NCBI GenBank assembly: GCA_016188005.1 | Contig: JACPIQ010000007.1 | Coordinates: forward strand, 1-64,000 | Direction of reading: 5' to 3' | Origin: Candidatus Rokuibacteriota bacterium | Lineage (GTDB): Bacteria > Methylomirabilota > Methylomirabilia > Rokubacteriales > CSP1-6 | DNA length: 64,000 bases | Shown: positions 15,719 to 23,931 of the stretch, one piece after another | Position numbering within the stretch: position 1 is the stretch's first letter | How the letters are laid out: every line of letters starts with the position of its first letter | Notes under the pieces: generated by a model | What the model was told of the DNA's origin: nothing | Seen by the model: only the letters and a program-made list of their open reading frames with translations | The model's database searches: none | Made by a program: the position numbers and the translations under genes

Positions 15719-16531
15719 TCAGCGGGCGCGGGCGCGGCGCAGCAGGACACGGGCCTCGCGCGCCTGGGCCGTGCTCGGATACTCCCGCGTCAGCCGCTCC
15801 CACGTCCGGCGCGCCCGCTCCTCCTTGCCGAGCTTCCGGTAGCAGAGCCCGATCTTGAGCAGGGTCTCCGCGGTCCGACGCCCCCTGGGGACGGCCGCCA
15901 GCAGCGTCTCGAACTCCGCCAGGGCGCCCTGGGGGTCGTTCTGGCGGTAGAGGATGTCGCCCGCCGCGAGTTGAGCGCTCTCACGGAGCGGATGGGTGGC
16001 ATGGTTCGCGATCAGGTCCTGGAAGAGGAGCAGGGCCGCGTCGAGCTCTCCCGCCCGCATCCTGGATATCCCACTGTCGTACAGCTCCTGGGCGGGCTCG
16101 GTAGTGGGGGACGGGAGGGACGGGGGGGCGGGACTCACCTGGGACGGGGCAAAGCCACGCGGGACCGCGGCCTCGGCGGCGCCGGGCACGGTCATCTCGC
16201 CGACGCGGCGCTCGAGGGCCCGGAGCTGATCCTCGTGCCGCTGGGAGGCCTCCACCAGGCGGGCCAGGGCGTTCTGCAGCTCGGCGAACTCGGTGGTCAT
16301 CCGGGCGATCTCTTCCGCCAGCCGGGGCGAGTCGGTGGAGCGGGAGGAGTCGGGAGAGGCCGGGGTCGCGGCTGGGGTCGGGCTGGGCTCGGACCGGGTG
16401 GGCTCGCTGCGCGGCGCGGCAGGAGGCTCGGCGCGCCCTGCGGTGGGGGCGGCGCCGCGACCGGCGAGGCCCGCGCAGCCGGAGAGGCCGGCCGTCACCA
16501 GCAGCGCAAGGGTCATGGCGGCCAGCCGCAT
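15719..16531 (-). CDS. YbgF/CpoB-like lipoprotein with coiled coil and TPR repeats
   Basis: The 270-residue protein begins with a lipoprotein signal (LVTAGLSGCA, lipidated Cys19). A Pro/Ser-rich linker (about 25-75) leads into a short coiled coil (about 80-115, EIARMTTEFAELQNALARLV) and C-terminal TPR-type repeats (about 145-270; ELYDSGISRMRAGELDAALLLF and later repeats). This resembles CpoB/YbgF or outer-membrane assembly lipoproteins. It shares one base with the stop of the upstream gene (TGATG) and is the last gene of the long minus-strand run. Its role with the sugar/lipid genes is not known; it may help organise export at the outer membrane. Confidence 0.75.
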   Translation of the reverse strand: MRLAAMTLALLVTAGLSGCAGLAGRGAAPTAGRAEPPAAPRSEPTRSEPSPTPAATPASPDSSRSTDSPRLAEEIARMTTEFAELQNALARLVEASQRHEDQLRALERRVGEMTVPGAAEAAVPRGFAPSQVSPAPPSLPSPTTEPAQELYDSGISRMRAGELDAALLLFQDLIANHATHPLRESAQLAAGDILYRQNDPQGALAEFETLLAAVPRGRRTAETLLKIGLCYRKLGKEERARRTWERLTREYPSTAQAREARVLLRRARAR

Positions 16532-17049
16532 CAGGGGGCGCCCCCGGACTCGATGGTCACGGCAGCCACGGGCCAGGCGGCCTGCTCCGCGCGGAGTTGG
16601 AGGACGAGCGGATGCTCCCGCGCCAGCGGGACGTCCAGCAACCAGGTCCAGGGACCCGGCCGCTCCACCGGCGAGTAGCCGCGCGCGATCTCTCCGCGGT
16701 CGAACACATAGCGGCGCTCCACGAAATCGAAGCGGTGCAGCTGGTGGCCCACGACGAGCACGCCCTCGCGCGTGACGCAGAGGACGTAGTCGATCAGCTC
16801 CGGGGGCTCGGCGCGCGTGAGCCTCATGGCTCTGGCCCGCGCGGGCAGCGCGCGCGCGACGGCATCGCTGAGCTGCTCCACCGTCGCGTACGGCACCGGC
16901 GCCCGTCTGAGCGCCAGGAGCTCGCTGCCGTCCCGCCGCAGGCGGAAGGACGGCGGCTCGTCCCGCGGTGGGCGCGGCGCCTGGCCGGCCGCCGTGCCGG
17001 GGATCGCCACGAGGCCGGCCAGCGCCAGCAGCCCGGCGCGCCGGGTCAT
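16531..17049 (-). CDS. Secreted protein of unknown function
   Basis: The 172-residue protein has a Sec signal peptide (about residues 1-22, ending TAAGQ). The mature part contains a conserved-looking stretch LIDYVLCVTREGVLVVGHQL (about 88-107) followed by an FDRGEIARGYSPVERP segment. I do not recognise a family. It starts immediately after the arnD stop (ATG at 17049, stop at 17050-17052) and overlaps the following lipoprotein gene. It is therefore clearly part of the arn/acyl operon and probably acts in the periplasm. Confidence 0.6.
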   Translation of the reverse strand: MTRRAGLLALAGLVAIPGTAAGQAPRPPRDEPPSFRLRRDGSELLALRRAPVPYATVEQLSDAVARALPARARAMRLTRAEPPELIDYVLCVTREGVLVVGHQLHRFDFVERRYVFDRGEIARGYSPVERPGPWTWLLDVPLAREHPLVLQLRAEQAAWPVAAVTIESGGAP

Positions 17050-17955
17050 TCACCCATACCCCGCGGGAAGCGCCTCAGCGGTCACCCAGCCACTGCGCCC
17101 CGGCACGGTCATGCGCACGACGGGGACGGGCGAGCGACTGTCCGCCTCGACTCGAGCCGCCTCGGCCACATCGCAGAGCCGCGCGAGCGCGACGCCCCGC
17201 CGGCCTGCCTGCGCCAGGAAGTCTCGCAGCACCCCGAGCCAGGGCCCGCCCTCGACCTCGGCGTGGAGCGTCAGGACGTTGAGCCCGGGCCGGAGGCTCC
17301 GCACGAGGGCTCCCGCCACGTCCTTCGTGCGCCCCAGCAGCTCGTCCACCGTCGCCATGGTCGTCGGGATCTGAATCGTGTCGAGCGCCCGCGGACCGAC
17401 CAGGGGCCGGAAGGGAGCGAGGCCCCGCACATCGCTGCCGTAAGCGTACGCGAACTCGTCCTGGACCACCAGGGCTTCCGGCGTGGTCCGCCACCCCGGG
17501 GCGGCGCTGGCCTCGGGCGCCGCGCCGAACACGGACTGGAAGGCGCCTGCCGCGGCCTCGAGATCCGCGCGGATGCGCGCGGCAGACATCCGGTGCACGC
17601 GATCCTGCCACCCGACGTGGTCGAAGCCATGCGGGGCCACCTCGTGCCCCTCGCTGGCGATCTGTCGGAGCAGAGCCGGAGCCCCGGCGCCGACGGGGCG
17701 GGCGGGGAGCAGTGTTCCCGCCAGGACCGTGGACAGCCCGTAGAGGCGCAGCGCACGGGTGCGCCACATCTTGGCCAGGAAGCTCGGTCGCCAGGCCCGC
17801 CTGAGCGCCAGGCCCGACCGGTCCGGGCCCATGGTGACGAAGAAAGACGCGCCGAGGCGCTCCCGGCGGAACAGATCGAGCAGCCGCGGGACCCCCTCGT
17901 CGAGACCCCGGCGGGTATCGACGTCGATCCTCAGCGCGACTGTCGCTTGAACCAC
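17050..17955 (-). CDS. arnD: ArnD-like deformylase (4-deoxy-4-formamido-L-arabinose-phosphoundecaprenol deformylase)
   Basis: The 301-residue NodB-type polysaccharide deacetylase starts with VALRIDVDTRRG, the ArnD signature with the metal-binding Asp pair. It keeps the ArnD landmarks KMWRTRALRLYG, EVAPHGFDHVGWQ, the PGWR and SDVRGLAPFRPL segments, and TLHAEVEGG. In the known pathway ArnD removes the formyl group from Und-P-Ara4FN at the periplasmic face. The GTG at 17955 was chosen because it gives the usual ArnD N-terminus; it overlaps the end of the epimerase gene by 25 bases. It is followed without a gap by a secreted protein. Confidence 0.88.
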   Translation of the reverse strand: MVQATVALRIDVDTRRGLDEGVPRLLDLFRRERLGASFFVTMGPDRSGLALRRAWRPSFLAKMWRTRALRLYGLSTVLAGTLLPARPVGAGAPALLRQIASEGHEVAPHGFDHVGWQDRVHRMSAARIRADLEAAAGAFQSVFGAAPEASAAPGWRTTPEALVVQDEFAYAYGSDVRGLAPFRPLVGPRALDTIQIPTTMATVDELLGRTKDVAGALVRSLRPGLNVLTLHAEVEGGPWLGVLRDFLAQAGRRGVALARLCDVAEAARVEADSRSPVPVVRMTVPGRSGWVTAEALPAGYG

Positions 17956-18890
17956 TCGATGGTCCGCGCGAGACCCTCCTCCAGGGGAATCTCGGCCCGC
18001 TCGCCGAGGAGCTCGCGCATCCGCCGCACCGCGGGCACCCGCCGCGGGATGTCCTCGTACCCGCGGTCGTACACGGCCTCTTTCGGGACGAAGGTCACGC
18101 AAGAGGACGAGCCGGCGAGCCGCACCATCATGGAGGCCAGGGTGGCGATGGAGACCTCCTCCTCGGAACCGATGTTGATGGCCTCGCCGACGGCCGCGGG
18201 CGCCAGCCCGGCCGCGACGGTGGCGCGCACCGCGTCGTCGACATAGGTGAACGAGCGCGTCTGGCTGCCGTCCCCGATGACGGTCAGGGGCTCCCCGCGC
18301 AGGAGCTGACCCATGAAGATCGTCACGACGCGCCCGCGGTCCATCTGGTCGAGGCGCGGGCCGTAGACGTTGAAGTAGCGCAGCACCACGACGGGGAGCC
18401 CCATGCGCCCGAACGCGAACCCCAGGTGCTCGGCCGCCGCCTTGGAGGTCGCGTAGCACCAGCGGTCGACCCGGGTGGAGCCGAGCAGCCGGTCGCCCTC
18501 CTCGTCGAAGGGCACGGCCAGGCTGCGTCCGTAGACCTCCGACGTGGAGGCGAGCACCACCTTGCGGCCGTGCCGGAACGCCGCCGCCAGCACCTCCTGG
18601 GTGCCGTTGATGTTCACCGTCAGGACCTGGTAGGGATCGCCGACGTAGTGCTCCACGCCGACCACGGCCGCCAGATGGTAGACCAGGTCGGCCCAGGCCA
18701 CGAGCCCTTCGAGGATGTCGCGGTTCAGCACCGACTCGCGAATCATCCGGAAGCCGGCTTGCGTGCGGAGATGGCGCACCTTCGCGTCGGAGGCCAGGTC
18801 GAGCACCGTGACCTCGCTGCCGCGGGCCAGCCAGGCTTCGGAGAGATGCGAGCCGAGGAAGCCGGCCCCGCCGGTGATGAGCACTTTCAT
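17931..18890 (-). CDS. NAD-dependent epimerase/decarboxylase, ArnA C-terminal-domain or UXS type
   Basis: This 319-residue extended SDR has the NAD motif GGAGFLGSH at residues 7-15 and the catalytic YATSK. It also has the RYFNVYGPRLD region and a C-terminal half typical of UDP-glucuronate decarboxylases. Placed between a formyltransferase and arnD, it most likely performs the oxidative decarboxylation of UDP-glucuronate to UDP-4-keto-pentose, the job of the C-terminal half of E. coli ArnA. The ATG at 18890 overlaps the formyltransferase stop (ATGA). A plain 4-epimerase acting on another NDP-sugar is the main alternative. Here the two ArnA activities are separate proteins. Confidence 0.8.
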   Translation of the reverse strand: MKVLITGGAGFLGSHLSEAWLARGSEVTVLDLASDAKVRHLRTQAGFRMIRESVLNRDILEGLVAWADLVYHLAAVVGVEHYVGDPYQVLTVNINGTQEVLAAAFRHGRKVVLASTSEVYGRSLAVPFDEEGDRLLGSTRVDRWCYATSKAAAEHLGFAFGRMGLPVVVLRYFNVYGPRLDQMDRGRVVTIFMGQLLRGEPLTVIGDGSQTRSFTYVDDAVRATVAAGLAPAAVGEAINIGSEEEVSIATLASMMVRLAGSSSCVTFVPKEAVYDRGYEDIPRRVPAVRRMRELLGERAEIPLEEGLARTIEWFKRQSR

Positions 18891-19834
18891 GGTCGCCTCT
18901 CCAGCGACTGGCCGGGGACGAGCCCCCGCCGGCCGACCCACTTCTCCGCCGGCTCCTCCGGTCCTCCGGCCTCCTGGACCCGCCGGACGAGCAAGCCGCC
19001 CCCGCCGGTGGCCACCACGATGCCCTGACCCGGCCGCACCTCCAGCAGGGTCCCCGCCGCCGCGCTCGCCGTCGCCTCGGCCAGCGCTCGGCCTTCCCAC
19101 AGCAAGAGCCTGGCCGGCCCCTCGCCGGCGAAGGCGCCCGGGTAGGGATGCGTCACGGCCCTGATCATGTTGGCGATGCGCTCGGCCGGCCACTGCCACT
19201 GGACCCGGCCGTCCGCGGGGCGCCGCCGCGGCCAGAGGCTCGCCCGCGCGGCGTCCTGCGGCTGCCGCGGCGCCGTGCCGGCCAGCACCTGCGGGTACCA
19301 CTCGAGGAGGAGATCGACCCCTTCTTTCACCACGCGGTCGTAGAGGCTCGGGGCCGTGTCGTCGGGCTCGATCTCGATGGGGACCTGCGCGACGATGTCC
19401 CCCGCGTCGGCCTCGGCGGTCATGTGATGCAGGGTGACGCCGGTCCGCGGCTCCCCGTTGACGAGGACCCAGTTGATCGGCGCGCGGCCGCGATAGGCGG
19501 GCAGCAGCGAGCCGTGCAGGTTGAGCGCCGCCACGCGCGGCACGCGCAGGAGGTCGGCGCCCAGCAGGCGGCGATACCAGACGCTCAGGAAGACGTCGGC
19601 CCCGAGCGCGCCCAGCGCACCGACGACCTCGGGCACGTTGGGCGAGGGCGGGGCGAGGACGGGGATCCCGGCGGCCCGGGCCACCTCGGCCACCGACTCG
19701 AACCAGTCACCCTCGGTGGGGTCGTCGGCATGCGTCACCACGGTGACCACGCGCTCACCGCGGGCGAGCAGGGCCCCGAGCGCACGCGCGCCGAAGGTGT
19801 GATAGGCGAAGAGCACCCAGCGCGCACCGCTCAT
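18887..19834 (-). CDS. ArnA N-terminal-type UDP-Ara4N formyltransferase (stand-alone)
   Basis: This 315-residue protein belongs to the methionyl-tRNA/UDP-Ara4N formyltransferase family. The catalytic triad is present: Asn105 and His107 in ALNLHGSLLP and Asp143 in EADAGDIVAQ. The N-terminus (VLFAYHTFGARALGALL) and the segment YRGRAPINWVLVNGE match the N-terminal half of ArnA more closely than Fmt. It would use 10-formyl-tetrahydrofolate to formylate a UDP-4-amino sugar. It overlaps arnC (ATGA at 19831-19834) and the epimerase gene. The gene is equivalent to half of E. coli arnA. Confidence 0.87.
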   Translation of the reverse strand: MSGARWVLFAYHTFGARALGALLARGERVVTVVTHADDPTEGDWFESVAEVARAAGIPVLAPPSPNVPEVVGALGALGADVFLSVWYRRLLGADLLRVPRVAALNLHGSLLPAYRGRAPINWVLVNGEPRTGVTLHHMTAEADAGDIVAQVPIEIEPDDTAPSLYDRVVKEGVDLLLEWYPQVLAGTAPRQPQDAARASLWPRRRPADGRVQWQWPAERIANMIRAVTHPYPGAFAGEGPARLLLWEGRALAEATASAAAGTLLEVRPGQGIVVATGGGGLLVRRVQEAGGPEEPAEKWVGRRGLVPGQSLERRP

Positions 19835-20769
19835 TCGAGAATCTCGCTGATCACGTAGGGTGGCCTCCGGCGGACCTCCTGGTAGATGCGGCCCACGTAC
19901 TCGCCGATGAGGCCGAGCGCGAGGATCTGCAGTCCCACGAAGAAGAACAGGATCGCGAAGAGCGTGAACACGCCCTCCACCTCGGGCCCGACCAGGAGGC
20001 GCCGGATGCCGAGGAAGACGGCGAAGCCGAGCCCCAGCGCCGCCACGAGCACCCCGGACAGGCTCACCGCCTGGATCGGCAGCAGCGAGAAGCCCGTGAG
20101 GAGGTCGAAGGTCAGCCGGAGGAGCCGGAAGAGGCCGTACCGGGAGCGCCGGTCCGTGCGCGGGGCGTGCGCGACGGGGATCTCCGCCACCGAGGCCGCG
20201 AGCGTGTTGGCGAGGGCCGGGATGAAGCGGGAGATCTCCTGGCACGCGAGCATGCGGTCCACGACCGGGCGCCGGTAGGCTCGCAGCATGCAGCCGTAGT
20301 CGCGCATGGGCACGCCCACGGCGGCCGACGTCAGGCGGTTGACGGCCCACGACGCGGCGCGGCGCGGCCACGGGTCCTGCCGGCTCTGCCGCCAGCCGCC
20401 CACCACCTCCGTGCCATCGGCCATGCGCGCCAGGAGCCGCGGGATCTCCTCGGGCGGATTCTGCAGGTCGGCATCGAGCGTCACCACCACGTCACCGCGC
20501 GCGCGCTTCATGCCGGCGAAGACGGCCGCGTGCTGACCGTAGTTCCGGGCGAAGCGGACCATGCGGACGGCCCGGTCCTGCTCGTGGAGCGCCCGGAGGA
20601 TATCCGTCGAGCCGTCCGTGCTCCCATCATCCACGAAGACGATCTCCCAGGGCTGCCCCACCTCCTTCAGGGTCCGCACCAGGCGCTCGTGGAGATCCAC
20701 GAGGGTCCGCGCCTCGTTGAAGACCGGGATCACCACCGAGACGACGGGGAGCGAGAGCTCACGGCTCAT
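19831..20769 (-). CDS. arnC: ArnC-like undecaprenyl-phosphate 4-deoxy-4-formamido-L-arabinose transferase
   Basis: The 312-residue GT2 enzyme has the N-terminal glycosyltransferase domain (VVIPVFNEARTL, FVDDGSTDGS, and LDADLQNPPEEIPRLL, which is essentially the ArnC sequence). Two C-terminal transmembrane helices follow (about 230-255 and 265-295). It transfers the formylated amino sugar from UDP to undecaprenyl phosphate at the inner membrane. Family relatives (DPM/GtrB-like) use other sugars, but the neighbouring formyltransferase and arnD make the ArnC role likely. Its ATG at 20769 lies 11 bases inside the end of the ketosynthase gene, joining the sugar genes directly to the acyl-synthesis genes. 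Confidence 0.88.
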   Translation of the reverse strand: MSRELSLPVVSVVIPVFNEARTLVDLHERLVRTLKEVGQPWEIVFVDDGSTDGSTDILRALHEQDRAVRMVRFARNYGQHAAVFAGMKRARGDVVVTLDADLQNPPEEIPRLLARMADGTEVVGGWRQSRQDPWPRRAASWAVNRLTSAAVGVPMRDYGCMLRAYRRPVVDRMLACQEISRFIPALANTLAASVAEIPVAHAPRTDRRSRYGLFRLLRLTFDLLTGFSLLPIQAVSLSGVLVAALGLGFAVFLGIRRLLVGPEVEGVFTLFAILFFFVGLQILALGLIGEYVGRIYQEVRRRPPYVISEILE

Positions 20770-22042
20770 GGGCGCGTACCAGGAGGCAGTCGTTGTGGCC
20801 CCCGAACCCGAAGGAGTTGGAGATGGCCGCCCGGAGCGGGGCGGCCACGGGGGCGTTCGGGACGTAGTTGAGGGCGCAGTCGGGGTCGGGGACCTGGTAG
20901 TTGATCGTGGGCGGGGCCACCTGGTCCCGGAGCGCCAGCACCGTGGTGATCAGCTCGATGGCCCCCGCCGCCGAGATCGTGTGGCCGATCATGGACTTCG
21001 TCGAGCTGACCAGCAGCCGGTCGGCATGGGGCCCGAAGACCTGGCGGATCGCCGCGGTCTCGACGCGATCGTTCATCGGCGTGGAGGTCCCGTGGGCATT
21101 GACATAGCCCACCTCCGTCGTCTCGATCCTCGCGTCCGCGAGTGCCGCGCGCATGGCACGGACGGCTCCCTGCCCGTCCGGGGCCTCATCGGTGATCCGG
21201 TAGGCATCGCAGGTGGGGCCCCAGCCGGCCAGCTCCGCCAGCGGCTCGGCGCCCCTCGACCGGGCGTGCCCGGCCTCCTCCAGGACGAGGAAGCCGGCGC
21301 CCTCGCCCATGACGAAGCCGTCGCGGCGGGCGTCGAAAGGGCGGCTGGCCGTCTCGGGCGCCTCGTTCCGCCGCGACATCACGCCGAGGAGGCAGAAGAG
21401 CTGGACCTCGATGGGCGAGACGATGCACTCGGCGCCCCCGGCCAGCGCGACATCGATGGCGCCCCGGCGGATGGCTCGAAGGGCCTCGCCGACGGCCTGG
21501 GCCGAGGAGGTGCACGCGGTCTGGAGCGTGGCCCCCTCGCCCTCGATGCCGAACATGCCGGCCAGGCGCGCCCCAAGGTACTGCGGAAGGGTGCGGTACA
21601 GGCGGCCGCTCGCGAAGCGGCGGGCGAGCTCGCCGGCGAAGCCGCGCGGGGTCACGGGCTCGCACGGGCCGCGGCCGGCATAGGCCATGGCGCCCATCTC
21701 CCGGAGGTCCTGGCGCTCGCCGGAGGTGCCGACATAGACCCCGGCGCGTCGGCCGCGCACCGCCCCCATCGCCCCCGCCTGCTCGAGGGCTCCGCGGGCC
21801 GCCCAGACGCCCACCACTGCGCTCCTGGGTTCGAGGGGGTCGAGGCCCGCGGCCGCGCGGAGCTCCGCCAGCAGGATCGGGTCGGACAGCGAGGCGGCAA
21901 TCTGGGTGGGCAGCCCCGTGGGATCGAAGTGCGTGATGCGCCGGACCCCCGAGGTGCCGGCCTGGGCCGCCTTCCAGAAGCGCTCGAGCCCCACGCCGAT
22001 CGGGGTGACCACATCCATTCCGGTCACGACCACGCGCCGCAC
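20759..22042 (-). CDS. fabF: FabF-type beta-ketoacyl-ACP synthase, catalytically intact
   Basis: This 427-residue ketosynthase has a complete catalytic triad: Cys177 in TACTSSAQAVG, His in VNAHGTSTPMND and His in SMIGHTISAAGAIE. It condenses malonyl-ACP with an acyl-ACP in the cytoplasm. The GTG at 22042 was chosen because it begins the KS fold directly (VRRVVVTGMDVVTPIG) and lies 10 bases after the upstream stop; the open frame further upstream is a shadow of the reductase gene. It is probably the elongating partner of the degenerate ketosynthase at 24668-25927. Slightly longer than E. coli FabF. Confidence 0.9.
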   Translation of the reverse strand: MRRVVVTGMDVVTPIGVGLERFWKAAQAGTSGVRRITHFDPTGLPTQIAASLSDPILLAELRAAAGLDPLEPRSAVVGVWAARGALEQAGAMGAVRGRRAGVYVGTSGERQDLREMGAMAYAGRGPCEPVTPRGFAGELARRFASGRLYRTLPQYLGARLAGMFGIEGEGATLQTACTSSAQAVGEALRAIRRGAIDVALAGGAECIVSPIEVQLFCLLGVMSRRNEAPETASRPFDARRDGFVMGEGAGFLVLEEAGHARSRGAEPLAELAGWGPTCDAYRITDEAPDGQGAVRAMRAALADARIETTEVGYVNAHGTSTPMNDRVETAAIRQVFGPHADRLLVSSTKSMIGHTISAAGAIELITTVLALRDQVAPPTINYQVPDPDCALNYVPNAPVAAPLRAAISNSFGFGGHNDCLLVRAHEP

Positions 22043-22052
22043 CCGTGAGCCC

Positions 22053-22808
22053 TCAGGCGAGAAGCGAGTAGCCACCGTCCACCACCAGGACCTGGCCCTG
22101 GATGGCCCGGGCCGCGGGGCTGGCGAGGAAGCACACCACCTCGGCGACAGCCTCGGCGGAGGTGAGGGATCCGCCCGGCGTCCGGGCGCGCACCGCCTCC
22201 AGGAGCGCTTCCCCTTCCGGGAACGCGCGCCACACGTCGGTGGCCACCGCGCCGGCGGACACGGCGTTGACCGTGATCCCGCGGGGAGCCAGCTCGACGG
22301 CCAGGTAGCGCGTGAGTGCCTCGAGAGCCGCCTTCGAGACACCGACGGCGGCGTAGCCGGGGATGACGCGCCCTGAGCCCAGGCTCGTGAGCGCCACGAT
22401 CCGCCCCCCGGCGCCCATGAGGCGCGCAGCCTCCTGGGCGCAGAGCAGGAGGGGCCGCGCATTGGTGTTCATGACCCAGTCCCACTGCTTGGCCGAGAGG
22501 TCGACCGGAGCCCTCAGCACCCCCGAGGCGGCATTGCTGACGAGTACGTCGAGCCGACCGGCCACGCGGCCGATCTCCGCCCCCATGCGGCTGATCTCGT
22601 CGGGCTCCTTGAGGTCGGCCTGGATGAGGTGCGCAGCGCCGCCGCGCGCCTGCACGTCCCGCGCGGTCTTCTCGGCGGCCTCCCGGTCGACGAAGAAGTT
22701 GATGAAGACGCGCGCGCCCTCCTCGGCGAAGCGGAGGGCGATGGCGCGGCCGATGCCTCGGGCGCCGCCCGTGACCAGCACCTCGCGGCGCGCGTCCGGC
22801 GGGCTCAC
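22053..22808 (-). CDS. fabL: FabL-like enoyl-ACP reductase III (SDR)
   Basis: The 251-residue short-chain dehydrogenase has the motif TGGARGIGRA and a stretch NAASGVLRAPVDLSAKQWDW that closely follows Bacillus FabL. The WDWVMNTNARPLLLCAQEA and GYAAVGVSKAALEALTRYLA segments agree too. FabL reduces the enoyl-ACP double bond with NADPH. The enzyme therefore completes an elongation cycle in this cluster, unlike aryl polyene clusters that lack an enoyl reductase. The GTG at 22808 overlaps the fabZ stop (GTGA). A ketoreductase or other SDR function cannot be excluded from sequence alone. Confidence 0.82.
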   Translation of the reverse strand: MSPPDARREVLVTGGARGIGRAIALRFAEEGARVFINFFVDREAAEKTARDVQARGGAAHLIQADLKEPDEISRMGAEIGRVAGRLDVLVSNAASGVLRAPVDLSAKQWDWVMNTNARPLLLCAQEAARLMGAGGRIVALTSLGSGRVIPGYAAVGVSKAALEALTRYLAVELAPRGITVNAVSAGAVATDVWRAFPEGEALLEAVRARTPGGSLTSAEAVAEVVCFLASPAARAIQGQVLVVDGGYSLLA

Positions 22809-23290
22809 GGCGCCGCTCCGGCCGCCGCGGCGCCGGGCGGGGTCGCCGTCAGGACCCGGTACAGCTCTCGCAGTCGCTCGGCGCGGGACCGCGCCTCGGG
22901 ATCCCCGCCGACCTCCTCGACGGCCAGCTCGAGGGTCGCCGTCGCCGCCGCCCGATCGGCCACGCGGGCGATGGCGCCGATGGTCCACCGGTCCTCGCCG
23001 GCCTCGCGCCGGGCGCAGCGCAGGCGGAGCTGGTCGCCTGGCGTCACGGCACGCCGGAAGGAGGCCGCGGACACGCGCTCGAGACGCCCGACCCGCTCGA
23101 AGCCGTGAGTCAGGGCCACGAGCAGCTGGGCGCTCTGCTCGAAGGCCTCGAGGATGAGGGCGCCGGGAAAGATGGGGCAGCCGGGAAAATGGTCGTCGAA
23201 GATGTCCTCGGAGGCGCTCACGTTCTTGAGGGTCTCGATGGCGCACCCTGGCTCCACCGCGAGGATCCGGTCGACCAGGACGAACCGCAT
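22805..23290 (-). CDS. fabZ: FabZ-like 3-hydroxyacyl-ACP dehydratase
   Basis: This 161-residue hotdog-fold protein has the catalytic pair of FabZ: His34 in DDHFPGCPIFPG and Glu48 in ALILEAFEQSAQ. It dehydrates 3-hydroxyacyl-ACP to trans-2-enoyl-ACP. The C-terminal 20 or so residues form an extra Ala-rich tail. It lies 16 bases after the acyl carrier protein gene and overlaps the FabL-like gene. A second hotdog protein encoded earlier in the operon lacks these residues, so this is likely the active dehydratase of the set. Confidence 0.9.
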   Translation of the reverse strand: MRFVLVDRILAVEPGCAIETLKNVSASEDIFDDHFPGCPIFPGALILEAFEQSAQLLVALTHGFERVGRLERVSAASFRRAVTPGDQLRLRCARREAGEDRWTIGAIARVADRAAATATLELAVEEVGGDPEARSRAERLRELYRVLTATPPGAAAAGAAP

Positions 23291-23306
23291 GCCGCGGATA
23301 GCCGGC

Positions 23307-23915
23307 TCAGGTGCCGGTCGCGAGACGCGAAGCGGCCCTCAATTGCCCCGCCAGGTACTGGACCAGGGCCCGGACGGTGAAGCGATTCAGCACCTCGTCC
23401 ACCACCACAGGAGAGTGGAGGCTCTCGAGGAGGTGAGGCATCAGCCGATCGACGGAAAGATCGCCGAACTCGAGGCCCATCCCGCCCAGCTCCGCGAGCA
23501 GCCGCTCCGCCAGCGCCGCCGCCAGACCGCGGTCGTCGCCGGGCGCCCCCGGCACGCCGTGGCGGATCGCGAGGTGATCGAGCATGGCCGGGATCGTGGC
23601 CGGCGCCACGGTCTTCAGCTCCTCGGCCTCGACCGGCGCCCCGTAGCGCTCCCGCAGCACGCGGGCCAGGATCTCGAAGCCGCGCCACTCCAGGAGCCGG
23701 GCCTGGATGAGCCGGGCCGGGACATCGACGCCGAAGGTCTGCTGGCACTTGAAGCTGATGTCGAGGAAGTCGATGGACTCGGCCCCGAGATCGCGCACCA
23801 GCGAGGCGTCGTCGATGACACCCGCCTCGTCCACGCCCAGCGACTCGACGAGGATCTTCCCGACGCTGGCCCGGATCTCCGCCGGCGTCCAGAGCTTGTT
23901 CGTATCCGGCTCCAT
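23307..23915 (-). CDS. Acyl carrier protein with a large insertion or extension
   Basis: The N-terminal 70 residues are a typical ACP, with the phosphopantetheine attachment site Ser47 in DLGAESIDFLD and helix II/III sequence after it. The protein, however, has 202 residues instead of about 80. Residues 179-188 (FTVRALVQYL) look like the last helix of an ordinary ACP. I therefore read residues about 67-175 as an insertion between helices III and IV; a fused second helical domain is the alternative. The insertion is rich in predicted helices. AAGGGAGA precedes the ATG. AcpS at 26361-26741 in the same operon would load it. Confidence 0.8.
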   Translation of the reverse strand: MEPDTNKLWTPAEIRASVGKILVESLGVDEAGVIDDASLVRDLGAESIDFLDISFKCQQTFGVDVPARLIQARLLEWRGFEILARVLRERYGAPVEAEELKTVAPATIPAMLDHLAIRHGVPGAPGDDRGLAAALAERLLAELGGMGLEFGDLSVDRLMPHLLESLHSPVVVDEVLNRFTVRALVQYLAGQLRAASRLATGT

Positions 23916-23931
23916 ACTCTCCCTTCCTCGC

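Noticed and set aside
20561-22048. Plus-strand open frame of 495 codons opposite fabF
   Set aside because: Antisense to an intact ketosynthase; Arg/Gly/His-rich with no domain.
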